DNA from: Ophiobolus disseminans
Lineage: Eukaryota; Ascomycota; Dothideomycetes; Pleosporales; Phaeosphaeriaceae
Direction of reading: 5' to 3'
Assembly: GCA_010093685.1 (NCBI GenBank)
Contig: MU006232.1
Coordinates: 394,332 to 458,331 of the forward strand
Length of the DNA stretch: 64,000 nt
Made by a program: the position numbers and the translations under genes. Shown one piece after another: positions 43,737-55,819 of this stretch (position 1 is the first letter of the stretch; every line of letters begins with the position of its first letter). Below the pieces are notes generated by a model that saw only the letters and a program-made list of their open reading frames with translations, was not told the origin of the DNA and did not search any database.

Positions 43737-46384
43737 TCAGATATTAAACGTATCCGTACTCCCGTTGCCGTTCCCGTTCATCGCATAATCGCGTATCGAC
43801 GAACTCGCCGACCGCAACGCCCGCTGATCGTACATGCCAGGCTGCGGCCGCGGACTCGACGATCCCCGCAGCGTCTCGACCATGACGTGTCTCCCGGATC
43901 CAGCGCCATACGACTGCCCATTCGTCAGCGACGCCGTCCTGGGCGTCCAATTGCCATCAAAGACGTCAAAGTCATCCAGCATGTGTTCCCTGCCGCTCTC
44001 CTTGCGACTCCGCACATCGTGCGCAACAGGCGGCGCCTGTCTGAACCGGCGCACTGGACCGCCGTTTTTATCTTCGTCGACGAGGACGACCATCCAGACG
44101 CCGACGGCGCCTGAGGAGCCAAGCAGGGGCGTGCAGTGTATCCAGCGCGGCCGGCCTTCTTCGTGCGAGGTCTCGAGGTCGGGCACGGCGTGCGAGAGCC
44201 AGCGGATCTTGGCGGTTACGCCGCGGGATCCGTCGGCGAGGGCGGCGTTGACAGAGGCGCGGACGCGGGTGGAGCCGCCGATGCGTTCGAGGAAGGGGGA
44301 TTGGAGGATACCAGGGACGCGTAGCGAGGGGGATGTGAAGAGGATGCGGAGGGAGGGGGCGGGGCGGACGAGGAGGTACTATGTTGGTGTAAGCGAGGTT
44401 TTCGGTGTGAAGGGGAGGGGCTTGTCTTACATGTTTGTACGGTCCGCTTAATCTTCCCTCTGCTTTGAGACTTGGTCTCTCTACCTCATGCACGTCCAAC
44501 ATGCTCTGATCCTGTATCAAGACTCTCGGGCGACTCTGCATGATACTCGCGTCGTCCCTTTCTTCAAGCTGTTCCCTATGCATGTTGCCGCCATGCTTTC
44601 TCACAATATCCAGCTCGGCGTGATTGAACATCTCGCTCAGTTCACGGAACTCGTCTTTCGGCTCCTGCTCGTCGTCGTCGCCTTCCTGGCGATGCATCAT
44701 GCGGTTGAAAGCCTGGAGATCTGTGCCGTCTTTCACGAGGCCCGAGACGTCGATTTGCGCGCCGATGAAGTAGCGTATGGTGCCGCGGGAGTCGAGAAGG
44801 GGCGCTAGCATGAGGAGGTTCATGAAGGGAGAGCCGTCGCGGCGGCTGGGAAGGTGTTAGTGATTGAACTTCTGTGCTGAGGAAGAAGCTTACTAGTTCA
44901 AGAAGACTTCGCTGTGCTCTTTGCCTGCGACGATCATTTCCTTGAAGCGAGAGACACTGCTTCGATTTGTCTTTGGGCCTTGGAGGAACCGGCAGTTGCG
45001 TCCAATGGCGTAGCTGACTCCGTATTGTGTCGTACGGTGGAACTCTGTCATAAGTTAGTCACTGCTGTACCCTAAGTGCGTTTTGATCACCGACCTTCTG
45101 ACGCGAAAATGATCGGATTGTCCGTCCTCGAAGGATCAGTCAAGCAAAAGACTTCTGCCAACCCTTCACTAGCTTCCCGCAGCATTGGAGGCAGGTTACC
45201 AGTGATGCGCTTATTTATGCTGACACTGACGACTTGTGTGAAGACGTGTGTGATAAACGCTGGTAGATCATCTCTAACCAGAACATCGAATGCTCGATTC
45301 GCCTTCTCTTCTAGAACAGCGTTTACTGTCGGCCGCGCTGGAGTTTCCGTGAATTCCAGCCCATTGATTGGATCCAATGCCTCAGCCACAGCATTCGCGT
45401 AGTTGATCGCCCTTAGAGCCTTCATCGCATCAAGGTAGTAGACCAACGTCGGCACAGACTTCGGTCGTGCGGTGGTGAGGAAGTTTGTAAAGCGAAGCAG
45501 GGAGGGTGTGTCTTGAAAGATGGCTTGGAGATGTTCCCTTGAAAAGAGCTGCTCAGACTGATACTCGAGCGAGAACTGCTTCTTCTCGTTCTCGACTGGC
45601 GCAACAAGGTCCCATGATCTTGGGTCATCTTCGAGTAAGGGGGAAAGCCGATCACTGTCGTCGGAGCTACCCTTGTGCTGCAGTGGCGCGAGGGCCTGGG
45701 TTGCAAATGAGGGTGCCGAGGACTCATAGGATATCACTGAGTCGGCTGAACTGCGCAGTGTGTTTGGGTTTGGGCTACGTCCGCGTGGAGCTTCTCGTGA
45801 CATTTTGTCAGGGGTCTGTGATAACATGTTGCGCGATGAACTCCGCATTGGAAAATGCTGGGTGTCGGGTGTTCTGGGCATGGGCATGTTGAGAGATGAT
45901 TTGCCTGAACTGAGTCGGCGTTGCAGTGAGATACGCTTTTTGTTTGCCGATGGGGTGTTTGAGCTAAGCGAGTTTAGCAATGGGTAGATATTTTGTTTTT
46001 CGTAAATTCATACCTTGTCCTTAGAGGAACATGTATCCCCCGCCTTGTAAAATCTGGAGGCGCTGGCGCTGTTGTTGTGTCGTCCTCTGAAAGCCAGCTA
46101 TCCTGGTCACGACTTGCTTTTTGGCTAGGCGGCGGCGTGAGGGGGGGACTTCGTTCTTTTGTATCATGTCCATCAGACATGGTTGCAAAGTCCAACACGA
46201 GCGGTTCATGGATAGCTCCGGCGTCCACTTGTGAAGATATGACGCTATCGTAAGCCCGGGCCTCCTCTTCGCCTACGATCCCCATTTCGGCTGCTGATAT
46301 AGCCTTAAAGGATCCAGCTGATCGGTATTTATCTGTGAAAGCTTGACCATGAGCTAATTGTAACTTGGATTTGTGCATGGGCAT
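43737..46384 (-). CDS. RGS-LOV photoreceptor (BcLOV4-type) with a second PAS-like domain
   Basis: Exons 46384-46014, 45963-45095, 45044-44894, 44845-44431 and 44378-43737 give 815 aa; introns are 50, 50, 48 and 52 bp. A disordered lead runs to about residue 250. An RGS domain follows (about 255-370; LFSREHLQAIFQD, LLRFTNFL, RAFDVLVRDDLPAFITHVFTQ). The LOV domain spans about 385-500, with flavin-cysteine motif GRNCRFLQG (Cys about 431), NYRRDGSPFMNLLMLAPL and FIGAQIDVS with its flavin Gln. A helical linker leads to a second PAS-like segment (RILFTSPSLRVPGIL, WMVVLVDED) and a Gly/Asn-rich tail. The Botrytis homologue binds membranes in blue light. An in-frame TGA just upstream fixes the start. 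Donor GTCGGT at 45094 is non-consensus. Confidence 0.88.
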
Positions 46385-47844
46385 AAAGAATCAAAGGATT
46401 TGAGACTCTGCATCGATGGAGATAATCAAGCCCGATGCTCGAGGAAAAATTGGCAGCGCATCGAAGCAGAATCGAAATTATGACGGAAGCTCTAGATTAA
46501 GAACGACGTACCAAGGTGTTAAAGCTCCACTGACACGTTCGGTCGGAACCTTTGCGTACAGCGCGGCGTAGTACTAGTACTGGATAGGGCTACGGTTGTG
46601 TCCAACCCCCTTGATTCGTCAGGGCTCCTTTGCAGATCTAGAACGATGGACAAATGTAGCTAGCAAATGACTTGGTGCTGTATTGTCGCCGGGCCGGGAA
46701 TGGAACCACTACATCGGCATGTGCGGGTAATGCAAGTCACGCATGAATGGCGACACGACGATCGTGAACGCGCATGGATGTGAGAAACGGAGATGGGGAT
46801 ACTTTCGGGTAAAAGCGCATAAAAACAGTGGGAAACTGAAGTGAGTATCTGTCTCTGTGGCAACAGAACTTTTCGGATGTTGTGTGAACAAACACAGTGT
46901 GCTATAGGCGTCCATGGTGTTGAGCTCCGCGTACATAAAATCAGGAGGTCGGCCACCGACCCCAGTGGTGCGTCAGCTTCGCCCCACTTTTTGCATGATA
47001 ATCGTAGCGCCAATTGCAAGCGAGCTGTACCTGACAGCACGACACCACGAGTGTGCCATCCCTGTGGGAATCCTCCGAGGGAGCTTCAGCCAACGAAGCC
47101 AGTCTGCGATCTTCCAGAAGAATTCGTTGGGCCGGCTAACATGCCCGATGTAGAAGATCCGCAATATAGGAATTCTGCTGCATTTTAGTCCTCGTACGTG
47201 CATGTTGAAGATATTCACAACGTTGCTCGTTGCACGGACACATCACCACAAGTCAGTGAAGCTAAAGGAGACTCATGACAGCCCGCCTGTCAATTGCCAG
47301 CTGCCCCACAGTGGTGCCCTTCGAGTCTACATGCGCTAGAACGGACAATATGTTTACCGAAGTAAGCCTAGAAAATAAGGTTCCACAGGCGTGATTCAGG
47401 CTCCTGCTCATCTATCAATCATCGGCTCGTACTCGACATAAACTGTGTTTTATTTTTTTTCGAGATGAGGTCGATGGACACAAACACTATTCAGCCTTCG
47501 CGCTAACTCCGGCACAAGAAACTCCGCGGTACGTGAGTAGCCTCCCCGGATCTGCGGTTCCCACCAATGCAGCAGACGCCTTCCAACATTCGGTCTTACA
47601 ACGGCCTAACGTCCTGTCACGCTAGCATATCCGAGCCGCTGTACTGTCAAAACAGACTGGGCGCCTTGCCTGCTTCAGTCAAAGAGTTGCTGCCTTGACG
47701 TGTGTACATCCCAATCTGGCTCCAGCGCCATTTATAACCATGGAGCCCCTCGCCATGGCTGCCACAATTGGTATTGAACTACTAGGTTCGCCCGTCTCGG
47801 GGAACGCGATCCGATAACCTTTGCATTGTATTGGACTTGATATG
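46385..47844. other. Upstream region of the RGS-LOV gene, no gene recognised
   Basis: About 1.46 kb. No supported ORF or repeat. A 72-nt segment with 7-bp complementary ends (46684-46755) was examined as a tRNA and rejected. Confidence 0.45.
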
Positions 47845-48849
47845 CTAGCGAACGTGGTCTAAATCTTCTGCGACCAGCCGTTCCCGCTCAGGGACCCAAT
47901 CCCCTTCGTCCGCATCGTCGTCCTCCATGTGCTTTTTCGAGTCGCGGTACAATACGTAATGCTGCAAAAAGAAAATGATGTCAAAAACAATGGTGATGTT
48001 ACCTAGCCCAAACTTGACAGGGTTCCCCGTGATGCCTGTCCAGTCATTCTGCAAAGCCGAGTCGATTATCAGCTGGGCTAGCGACAGCCAACCGCCTGTG
48101 AAGTCGAGTATAAGTGGGTAGATGCTCCAACCGACCGTCGATTTCCGTTTGTAGTTGACCCAAGCTTGTGGAATGTACTTCAAAAAGACTGTAATTAGCT
48201 TGACATAACCTAGGGCATAGATCTGTGGTACCAGCTGTTAGCATGGCGCTATGAGCGCGCAGATGTCGGAAGAGACACTTACGACGTCAATCCACGCCCA
48301 GTCTTCAGCAGCGTGACCCTTATCGTTCCCCGACAATAGAGCTAAGAGTGCCACAGCAATGACGCCTGTCACGAGTCCCCACCATATGCCTAGTACAGCC
48401 CGGCTAACTCTCTGTGTCCTGCCCACTTTGAATCCCCATATCCTCGGGAAGAACTGCGAGTATATGATGACAGTCATAGCAGCCCCGTGGGCAGCAAAGA
48501 GAAAGTCATTGAACCGCACCGTTGTGTCTGGGGCTCCAGGGTGTCTGTATGCGTATTGCGATCGTATCGTCGGCGAGTAGAGAAAACATGCTGTGGAGAT
48601 GGCGTAGCACCAGAAGCCAAGCACGTTGAGTGTGGGGAAATCGATGGCGAGGCCGAGCGTGGATTTGCGGCTGTAGTTGGATATTGGCTGGGGATAGAAT
48701 GACGCGCTCCTTATGGTGAAGTAAGTAAGTGTTACTGATTTGTATAGGAGGTTAGCAAAGTAACTAGGTACGTACCAGGCCAAGAAGTACGACCAGCCCA
48801 GCACTCGCGATATAGCTTTCGCGAAAGACTCGAGCTCGCCTTCAGTCAT
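47845..48849 (-). CDS. ERS1: Cystinosin-like lysosomal/vacuolar PQ-loop transporter
   Basis: Exons 48849-48776, 48709-48283 and 48222-47845 give 292 aa; introns are 66 and 60 bp. The vacuolar membrane protein exports cystine with protons. Seven hydrophobic helices are visible, with two PQ-loop motifs: SASFYPQPISNYSRKST near the start and LKYIPQAWVNYKRKST later, each followed by the family sequence (LAIDFPTLN and SIYPLILDFTGGWLS). Reading through intron 1 would insert an out-of-family segment; splicing at GTACGT restores LAWSASFYPQP. The C-terminus is acidic with ERLV, which may serve as a sorting signal (inference). Confidence 0.93.
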
Positions 48850-49150
48850 AACCGAAGTCGTTCAAAATGTGTCTGGACGTGAAAATGACACAACGGTTTT
48901 GAGGTTGCTGATGGTTGGGGGATCGCGCGGTTTGTAACATCAGACGAGGGACCTGGGAAGGGTAAAATCAGGCATTACATGACGGTAGAAGGTGCACAGA
49001 AGCGAGTGTGGAGCATTGTTGCTGAGTATCGTCCGCCTGATGTTGTAGCGTGCTACATGGTTGCGACAGCCTCAGGTATGGGGCGCATGCGCGAAGACAG
49101 ACGGCGGCATGTTGCCATGTGGCTCAGCGAAGCTCGTGCTTCCCCGCGGG

Positions 49151-49782
49151 ATGCCACATGCACCCTTAGCCGCACCTACGATCTTCCATCTACGCACCAA
49201 AACCTCCGTCAATGTTCGCGACGCTTCCTATTCAAACCAGCCACGATCCGTTTGCATAAAGACTATCGCATTTGCTTTGCACTTACCGGTGCCAGATGTA
49301 TGTTGACTTGTTGCTCAGGCTGTATTGTCAGCACCTGCATCTTGCGCCCTCGAGGAGCACGTGGACAACTTACAGAATGTCCACCATGTCTGCGATTTGA
49401 TCCGGACCTGAAAACTTGCAGCTCAACGAAGGTCAATATCAACTTAGACACCCCTTATCTCCAACTTTCAACACCCGTGGGCTTTCGAAGGGCTTCTGCA
49501 CCGCAAAACTGCGACCTCATTCAACCATGAACCCTTCAATTTCAATCCAGTCAAATAACTCCCCAATAACCCTCGTCTTCTCTCTCCAGATTTAGGACAA
49601 GAAATCATCGACCTAAAACTGTCCGCCCCAGCCGAACCACCCGATAAGTACACTCTCGTTGGGCTCAAGTCTCAGGACCGGCTCCTTCCGCCAGCCATAG
49701 TTTCGCTTCCTCATCTTAATCCGCAAGAGCTGTGGTATCACCAAGGCGTTTTTCCATCATTACTAGAAGACCATTCACGCTG
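49151..49782 (+). CDS. Possible unrecognised small spliced gene (about 115-130 aa)
   Basis: A clear polypyrimidine 3' splice site ends at 49589 and opens a frame to the stop at 49782 with protein-like composition (LGQEIIDLKLSAP, YTLVGLKSQDRLLPPAIV, LNPQELWYHQGVF). An upstream frame from ATG 49151 (MPHAPLAAPTIFHLRTKTS) ends at a GTATGT donor at about 49297. A middle exon beginning at about 49421 (LNEGQYQLRHPLSP) keeps phase with both. I recognise no family, and the middle exon's end (donor at 49431 or 49477) is uncertain. Divergent from the cystinosin gene and convergent with the MAPEG gene. The rest of 48850-49943 holds nothing recognised. Confidence 0.3.
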
Positions 49783-49943
49783 ACTTGAATCTGAGCATGA
49801 AGGATGCGTCTCTCGTCTACAACGATACACCCAGGCACGTCGCCTACTATACAGTACCGAGTTACTCATGCGTAGTATTACATCACAAAAAAGCTTTTCA
49901 CGTATTCCAAGATCACGGGCCCGTTCTTCCCATTTCCTCCCTC

Positions 49944-50535
49944 TCAATGCTTCCCCGCCCACTTACTCCCAGCCGCAACATACACCCCAACCACACACCC
50001 CACACTCGCCATCCACGTCAAACTCCTCAGCCTCGACGTCTCCTGCGTCGTGCACCGAAGATACAACACTGTATACAGCGTCCTCAGGGCAAGATAACTT
50101 CCCGAGAAAATATTCATCGTCACTGGCCGACTCATCAGCCATCTATTCCCATAATCCATAGATACGATTGTTACTCACACGCACCCAACCCCACAACATT
50201 CCCCAACACCACCGCCCCCACAAAAAACGGCGCACTCTCCAGCCCGTTCTTGTGCGCGGCCTCGGCTTTCTCAAATAAGGCGTAGCACTCCGCAGGGACG
50301 TGTTTTTGGTACGAGGCGTTTGTGGCGATGCCGCGTGGGTTGAGGTTGTCCCATTTGTTGTTGTTGGAGGACTTGATGAGGGAGATCTGTGGTATGGATG
50401 GTTAGGTGTTGGATGAGAGGAGTGGTGATTGGGACGAAGAGAGGGGGGGGGAGGGGGGTAATTTACGGCGTAGGCGTGAGGGTACAAGGATATGAGCCAG
50501 AAGAGGGGGATGGAGAAGATGGAGTAGTTTGGCAT
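49944..50535 (-). CDS. MAPEG-family membrane protein
   Basis: Exons 50535-50467, 50386-50185 and 50122-49944 give 149 aa, the usual MAPEG size. MAPEG proteins are four-helix ER/microsomal membrane proteins, several with glutathione-dependent activity. Helix 1 is IFSIPLFWLISLYPHAYA; the conserved segment NPRGIATNASYQ precedes FEKAEAAHKNGLESAPFFVG (helix 2, with the family E-x-A-x-x-N-x-x-E signature). The third exon holds two more helices (YLALRTLYTVLYL and WMASVGCVVGVYVAAG). Introns are 80 bp and about 62 bp; the second has competing donors (GTGCGT at 50184, GTGTGA at 50180) and acceptors (50136, 50123), and the chosen pair gives GLVTMNIFSG. Filamentous fungi have several uncharacterised members. 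Confidence 0.8.
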
Positions 50536-50901
50536 TTTGATATGCGGTAAGGGGGGGGTTCTTTGTGTGTGCCTTGGATACTTAAAATGATAGGTACGTA
50601 CGGTACGGAAGGAACTATTTGTATGAACATGTCTATATCAACGGCCTGGAGGACGGCCATGCCTGAAAAGGCAATCTCGCCTAATCTTTCCTGTTGTTGT
50701 CCGTACTACATGCCGTGCACCGTGATCAGTAATCATTTAGGTAGACGGCTCGCTCAACAAATGGAATCTCGCAAGCTTTGCTTGTCTGGCGGGTACTAGA
50801 GAGTAAGCGGTGAAGCTACTCGGTTGAAGGTAGAAGCTGAGACACTTTTTAGAATCGTTACATGCTACATTCCCACTACTACTCGTTCACAAAATGACCC
50901 C
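50536..50901. other. Intergenic, nothing recognised
   Basis: Short spacer between the MAPEG start and the AAA ATPase stop, both minus strand. Confidence 0.5.
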
Positions 50902-52931
50902 TTATTCCGTGTCATCCTCAACCACCATGTCCAGGATAGTCTGAATGCCCTCTAGATTCAAAGCCGTCTTCTCCTCCACCGCGATGGAGGTTGCACAAGC
51001 CATCGCGTTCTTGATCTGCCTGCCATTGAGCTTGAGCCTAGCCAGCTGCGCAAGATCCGCGTCCTGGATTTCCGCCTTTGAGATCTCCTTAGGGACACTC
51101 GCAAGGCAGTTCTTCCAGATCGCGGCACGGGACTCGGCGGGCAAGTCTGTGTAGTGAAGCTTGAAGTGAATGCGACTGTCAAACGCAGAGTCGATGGTGC
51201 GCTTCCGGTTAGTGGTCATGATCAGTACACCTTGAAAGTACTCGAGGCGTCGTAGGAACACGCTGACCATGGCGTTGCGCTCCAAGTCCAGGCCGTCACG
51301 CTCTTGCAGGAAGATGTCGGCTTCGTCGATGAGGAGAACGCAGCCCCATTGCCTTGTGACCTCGAGAACCATGTCAAGTGCGTGCTCCATGTCGCAAACT
51401 TTCGTTCCCAATTCACCAGCTGATAGCATGTATAGGGGACGCTCAGTGACTTCAGCGATGACTTCTGCAGTCAGCGTCTTGCCGACTCCAGGGTTCCCAC
51501 TGAGTAGTCCGACCAGGCCCTTGCCTTTACCGTTCACGACATCATCGAAGGTCTCTGCGCCATTGCGGTGCGACTTCACCAGAGAGTGTATGAGGTTGCG
51601 CTTCGTCTCGTCCATGACCAGCTTGGAAAATGCATTGGAGTTCCAGACGACTGGCTCCAAGTGGCTGATGGCGAAGAGACACCACTTCTTTTGACGGAAC
51701 CCGAAGCCGCCTACGCAATGGTTGCAGAACACCAAATCCTCCTCATTCAAGCTCAGTGCATTAACTTCGGTCTCCACAGGAGGCTTGAGAAGGTCGGTGT
51801 ATTCGTTCTGTGCAACGTTAGCACCTGATAGCGAGAGTGTTTAGGTGAAGCACCTACTTGCTGCAAGAAAATTTTACTGTCGAGCATGATGCGACCGGAG
51901 ACGTGGAAGAGTACTTGCTTGTACTCATCGTTTATGACAACGTTGCGGTTTTCCGTGACTGAAACACCCGTGTACTCTTGATAAGTGCCTCTAGGGGCGT
52001 CGATCAGCTCCATGTAACGCTTGCCACGTATTTTCAGCTCAGTACATATTGTGTCTCTTTCTTCGAGATAATGGAGTGGATACACAGACAAGTTGTGAAC
52101 CTTCTTGGCGCCTTCAAACTGCGTGATCTTGTAGGATGTGTTTGTCCAGCCGAGTTTCTCACCGTCATGTGAAATGAGGCGAACGTTGAGGCCAAAGTAC
52201 TTCACGTGGCCGGGAAGCTCACCATAGTATGTACTTTTCAACTTCAGTATTTGGTGCTCTCGAAGAAGGTTACTCTTAGTGTAAACGGTGATATTTGGAG
52301 GGAATATCGCCCAGAGAAGACTGAATGTGATCTCATCATGCTCCGATAGCGACTCTAGGGTGGCCGATGTTGAAGCGTGATCTTCAGCAAGGTACTGTAG
52401 TGCAACGCCAAGCTCATCCACCAGTGCCTTGTTCGGGTCTGCCTTTAAATCATCGGCCTTGACGCGCTCGGCCAGGCCCTCACGAGCATGAAAGAAGAGC
52501 TCAGGGCTGATGTTGGGGGGCGACTCGTTTAGCTGAAGGCCTTCAGCTCCTTCGAAAATGACCGCTAGGGCATCTCTGAGCAGTGGGGATTTGATGTCGA
52601 TTTCGGTGTAGGCGGGATATCCCTTGTCATTAATAACACGACGTACTTTGAGTACAACATGTGAGGCCTGATGCTCGACAGGCGACTTCGGAGTGGGTTC
52701 GAAATGAGTCTCTCGCTTCTTGACATCGTAAAGCTGATCAAGCCTCTGAATTCTTTCTTTGCCTTCAGTAGTATCCTCTGCCTTTCCCTCTTCATTCCCA
52801 CCTTCTCCCTCTGAGTGGGTTGTTGATTGCGCTTCAGAGTCAGGTTTCGAGTGCAACTCAGTTTGCGGTTCGTTGTTGGTAGCTACATTCGCCTCAATCA
52901 CGACGGCATCGTTCTCGTCAAGTAGTGCCAT
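50902..52931 (-). CDS. AAA ATPase with DUF7025-type N-terminal domain
   Basis: Exons 52931-51858 and 51807-50902 give 659 aa; the intron is 50 bp. The first 60 residues are acidic and disordered. A conserved N-terminal region (HVVLKVRRVINDKGYPAY, FSLLWAIFPPNITVYTKSNL, ELKIRGKRYMEL) matches the domain found ahead of AAA modules in a large fungal family. The ATPase has Walker A GNPGVGKT (about 462-469), Walker B LLIDEAD (about 515-521), sensor 1 IMTTNR and arginine-finger region FDSRIHFKLHY. Family members are broadly annotated as AAA+ ATPases; substrate and location are unknown. The C-terminal half is a single AAA domain, unlike two-ring Cdc48. Divergent from the DUF1989 gene across about 1 kb. 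Confidence 0.88.
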
Positions 52932-53897
52932 TATTACTGAAAGTGTCTGGCGTTGAGCTGTGACTGGGTCTGGAGGGTTGTAAAGAACCTGAAGCGAGTG
53001 ATGCTGTTCCTGGCACTGATATCACGATGTGTGCTGAGCTTGAAGATGTGTGCGTTCAAATGGACAGAAGTATCGAATGTGTAATGAGTTGCAGCATTCA
53101 GCGGGCTGAGAAGGCCCTTTAAGTACTCTTTCAGTCAGCTTACATGAAACAGGCATTCCAAACAGGCAGCCGGGCATTCGCATATTGAGCGTTCAGCTTT
53201 TGCACGTATCCGTCCAACGAGCGTACCAAACATCAGGCATCCAGCCAAATGCTGTGCGGCGCTATTCATGGTGAGTTCCACCCGTCGTGGCGCAGTGCGT
53301 GTGAAGCCTGGAGGGCAGTCAACACAAACATGCGCAACATCATCAGCTTGATGAAAAATTGCATTTTCTGTTGCATGTTGTTGTAGGATGTGGTAGGTTG
53401 TGTGGCAACGTGAGCTGGCGGGCGATGTCCGCGAGTAACTCGAGGTGTGGCGTGGCAGGAACAAGCGACCCCTCGAGGCAAGCGCAACCGGCGTCCCCTG
53501 CCTCAACCCCCGACCAAAACAGGGAAACGCTGCGTCATCCATCGCAGCATGGAGACGCGGGACGTTGTGCCAGGGCGTCCCATGTTTCCTCGATAGCCGT
53601 TGGACGAGCGATGATGATGAGACTCAAGGATGCTTAGCCCTGTACGTCACACACTGTAGCCAGGCCCCATAATTGTAGGTCCATCTTTCCTTCCTCTTCC
53701 AACTCTACATTCGCGCACTACACTGTGATTGCATATACCTGTCTTATATCTTGAATCAAACAACTGTCACAACGGCGCCGCAAATACCCACACGACGTGC
53801 CCTTGCTGGCATAGCTGTTGTTTCTGTGCTCTCGGCGATTGAGAGACGGCAAAAGAAGAAAGCCTCTAGCACAGAGACAGAGCTCGTCGTTGAAGAC
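52932..53897. other. Divergent promoter region, nothing recognised
   Basis: Lies between the AAA ATPase and DUF1989 genes. The frame upstream of the DUF1989 ATG is open from 53751 but contains no ATG. Confidence 0.5.
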
Positions 53898-55819
53898 ATG
53901 TCGGGCGAACTCCAGACCATACCTGCCAGACATGGCGTAGCGACGTTCGTACCAAGAGGTAGGACGATCAAGGTCATCAACACCTATGGCAAGCAGGTCG
54001 TCAGCATGTGGGCCTTCACACTAGGCGCACCGCCAGAGGAAGGGGACGATGATGAGGGAGAGGCGGGGGAAGTAGACGAGGACAAGGTCAAGGAGGAAGC
54101 TGAAGGTCTGAAGAAGGCTGTCGAGGCTCAAGATGAGAAGGAGGTTGCCCCAGCAGAGGAGGCCGAGAAGACAGAAAACAAGGCCGAGAGCAGCCAAAAG
54201 GAAACCGAGTCGACATCCGAAGAGCCAAAACAAGACGACGACGACCCACCCGAGCAAGCGCCTGACACGCCAGACAACGAAAAGTCTACCGAATCTACAG
54301 CATCGTCGTCGAAGCGGCCTGCGAAGCGTACTTGGGGCTCATACCTCCCCTCCATCCCGTACCGCAATAAGGCCGCCTCGAAGAAGCCTGAAGCCGAGCA
54401 AAAACCCAGCGCAGAAGAGGAGAAGAAACAAAGCGAGGAGAATACGAAGAAGTGGTCGTCTTATATACCGACGGGCAAAGGCTTCTCGAGCTACGTTCCA
54501 AATGTCCAACTACCAGACTCCAAAGCCGCTGTCAGTGCATTCAAGTCGAGCCACTACCGCGACCCAAACAAGAGCTACGCAGAGCAACTCTACGATTTCT
54601 CCAAGACACCAGTTGGGGCTGGCACAATCGCTGGTAAGCCTCAGATCACCTTCTTCCCACGTGTTCGCTGGTCAGAAGTGGACGACCAATGGAGCGATGA
54701 CTGACGTCTGGCGTAGCTGCAAGTGGCTCTGGCTATGCTTCCTCTGTGTACGCCGTGTACTCCGCATACGCATCCACACACCCATCGGGCTCGTCCCAAC
54801 CACCCATGGAATACCTCAGTCTGCCACACACGCGCGCGGCTACCCACAAGCTCGTTCCCGAAGTCGATGACGAGCTCCTGACCAACCTACGCAATCCCAT
54901 CATCACGCTGGTCGAAGACACAACACCTGGCGCGCACGATACGCTGACCGCAGCGTGCGACGCAAACCTATACACGGCGCTTGGCGTTGACAAGCCAGAG
55001 GAACACGGTAGCTGTGCGGAGAACTTGGTTCTCGCTTTGAAGGAGCTGAATGAGGGCGCAGGCTTGAAGGGAACACGCGCTGTAGGCGCGGACATCACAG
55101 TCAACATTGCGCCCACACCTCTTCATCTGTTCATGAACGCGCCTCTCGATGTGGACAGCAAGGCAAACAGCGAGGGCGCTGGCGCCAAAGGCATAAATCT
55201 CAAGGTCGAAGAGCCCAAGGGTAAGAAGCGTAGTTTCGTGCGCTTCCGAGCTGACCGCGATGTTGTCGTGGTCTTCAGCGCTTGCCCAATGGATGTCGGG
55301 CAGCAGAACGGAGGGCGATGCATGGCGGCCAACTTCATGGTCGAGGACGCGCAGGAGGGCGAGGATCTTGCCAGTTCGATAAGCTCTTCGAAGAAGAAGC
55401 CTGCACCACGGAAGCTGGGCGGCGACAAGAGATCCGCCGCAGCAAAGAAGCCGGAAGCTAAGAAAAACTCCACTGAAGAAGACGCTGAAGCCAAAACAGA
55501 GGAGGCAAAGGAAATCGAACAACCCAAGAAAGACGCCGAAGATAAAAAGGACGAAACCGACGAAAAGAAGGCCGAAACTGAACAACCCAAAGAAACCTCT
55601 GAAGAAAAGACCCCACCCACCAGACGCCAAAGCGCAACACCCAAAAACCCACCAAAGAAACTCGAACGCAAACCCTCCTCAAACCCTCCCCCAAAACCCG
55701 ACGCTTCCAGAAAGGAATCTCCTATCCCCGAAGACCCCAAATCCTCCGACGATTCCAAGCCCAAAAAGAAGCCCAAGAAGCTGCAAGTCCGTAGCGCAGG
55801 CACGACTAAAAACTCGTAG
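53898..55819 (+). CDS. DUF1989 (urea-carboxylase-associated-like) domain protein with long charged insert and tail
   Basis: Exons 53898-54633 and 54717-55819 give 612 aa; the intron is 83 bp, phase 1. The DUF1989 start MSGELQTIPARHGVATFVP with RTIKVINTYGKQVVSMWAF is followed by about 130 residues of Glu/Lys/Ala-rich sequence. The domain then resumes (YLSLPHTRAATHKLVP, NPIITLVEDTTPGAHDTLTA, CDANLYTALGV, GSCAENLVLAL, APTPLHLFMNAPL, FRADRDVVVVFSACPMDV). Bacterial relatives act beside urea/allophanate enzymes, and the conserved His and Cys residues suggest metal binding. The last 150 residues are a Lys/Glu/Pro-rich tail. The upstream frame has no ATG, so the start is 53898. The interior insertion and charged tail make this about twice the length of the bacterial proteins. 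Confidence 0.8.

Noticed and set aside
46684..46755. 72-nt segment with complementary 7-bp ends (TGTCGCC/GGCGACA, minus strand), size of a tRNA
   Set aside because: No D-arm or A-box match and no proper T-stem; the GGTTCCATTCC stretch is not framed by pairing bases.
48979..49530. 183-codon plus-strand frame
   Set aside because: Cys-rich random composition. The splice-supported frame in the same area is different and more protein-like.
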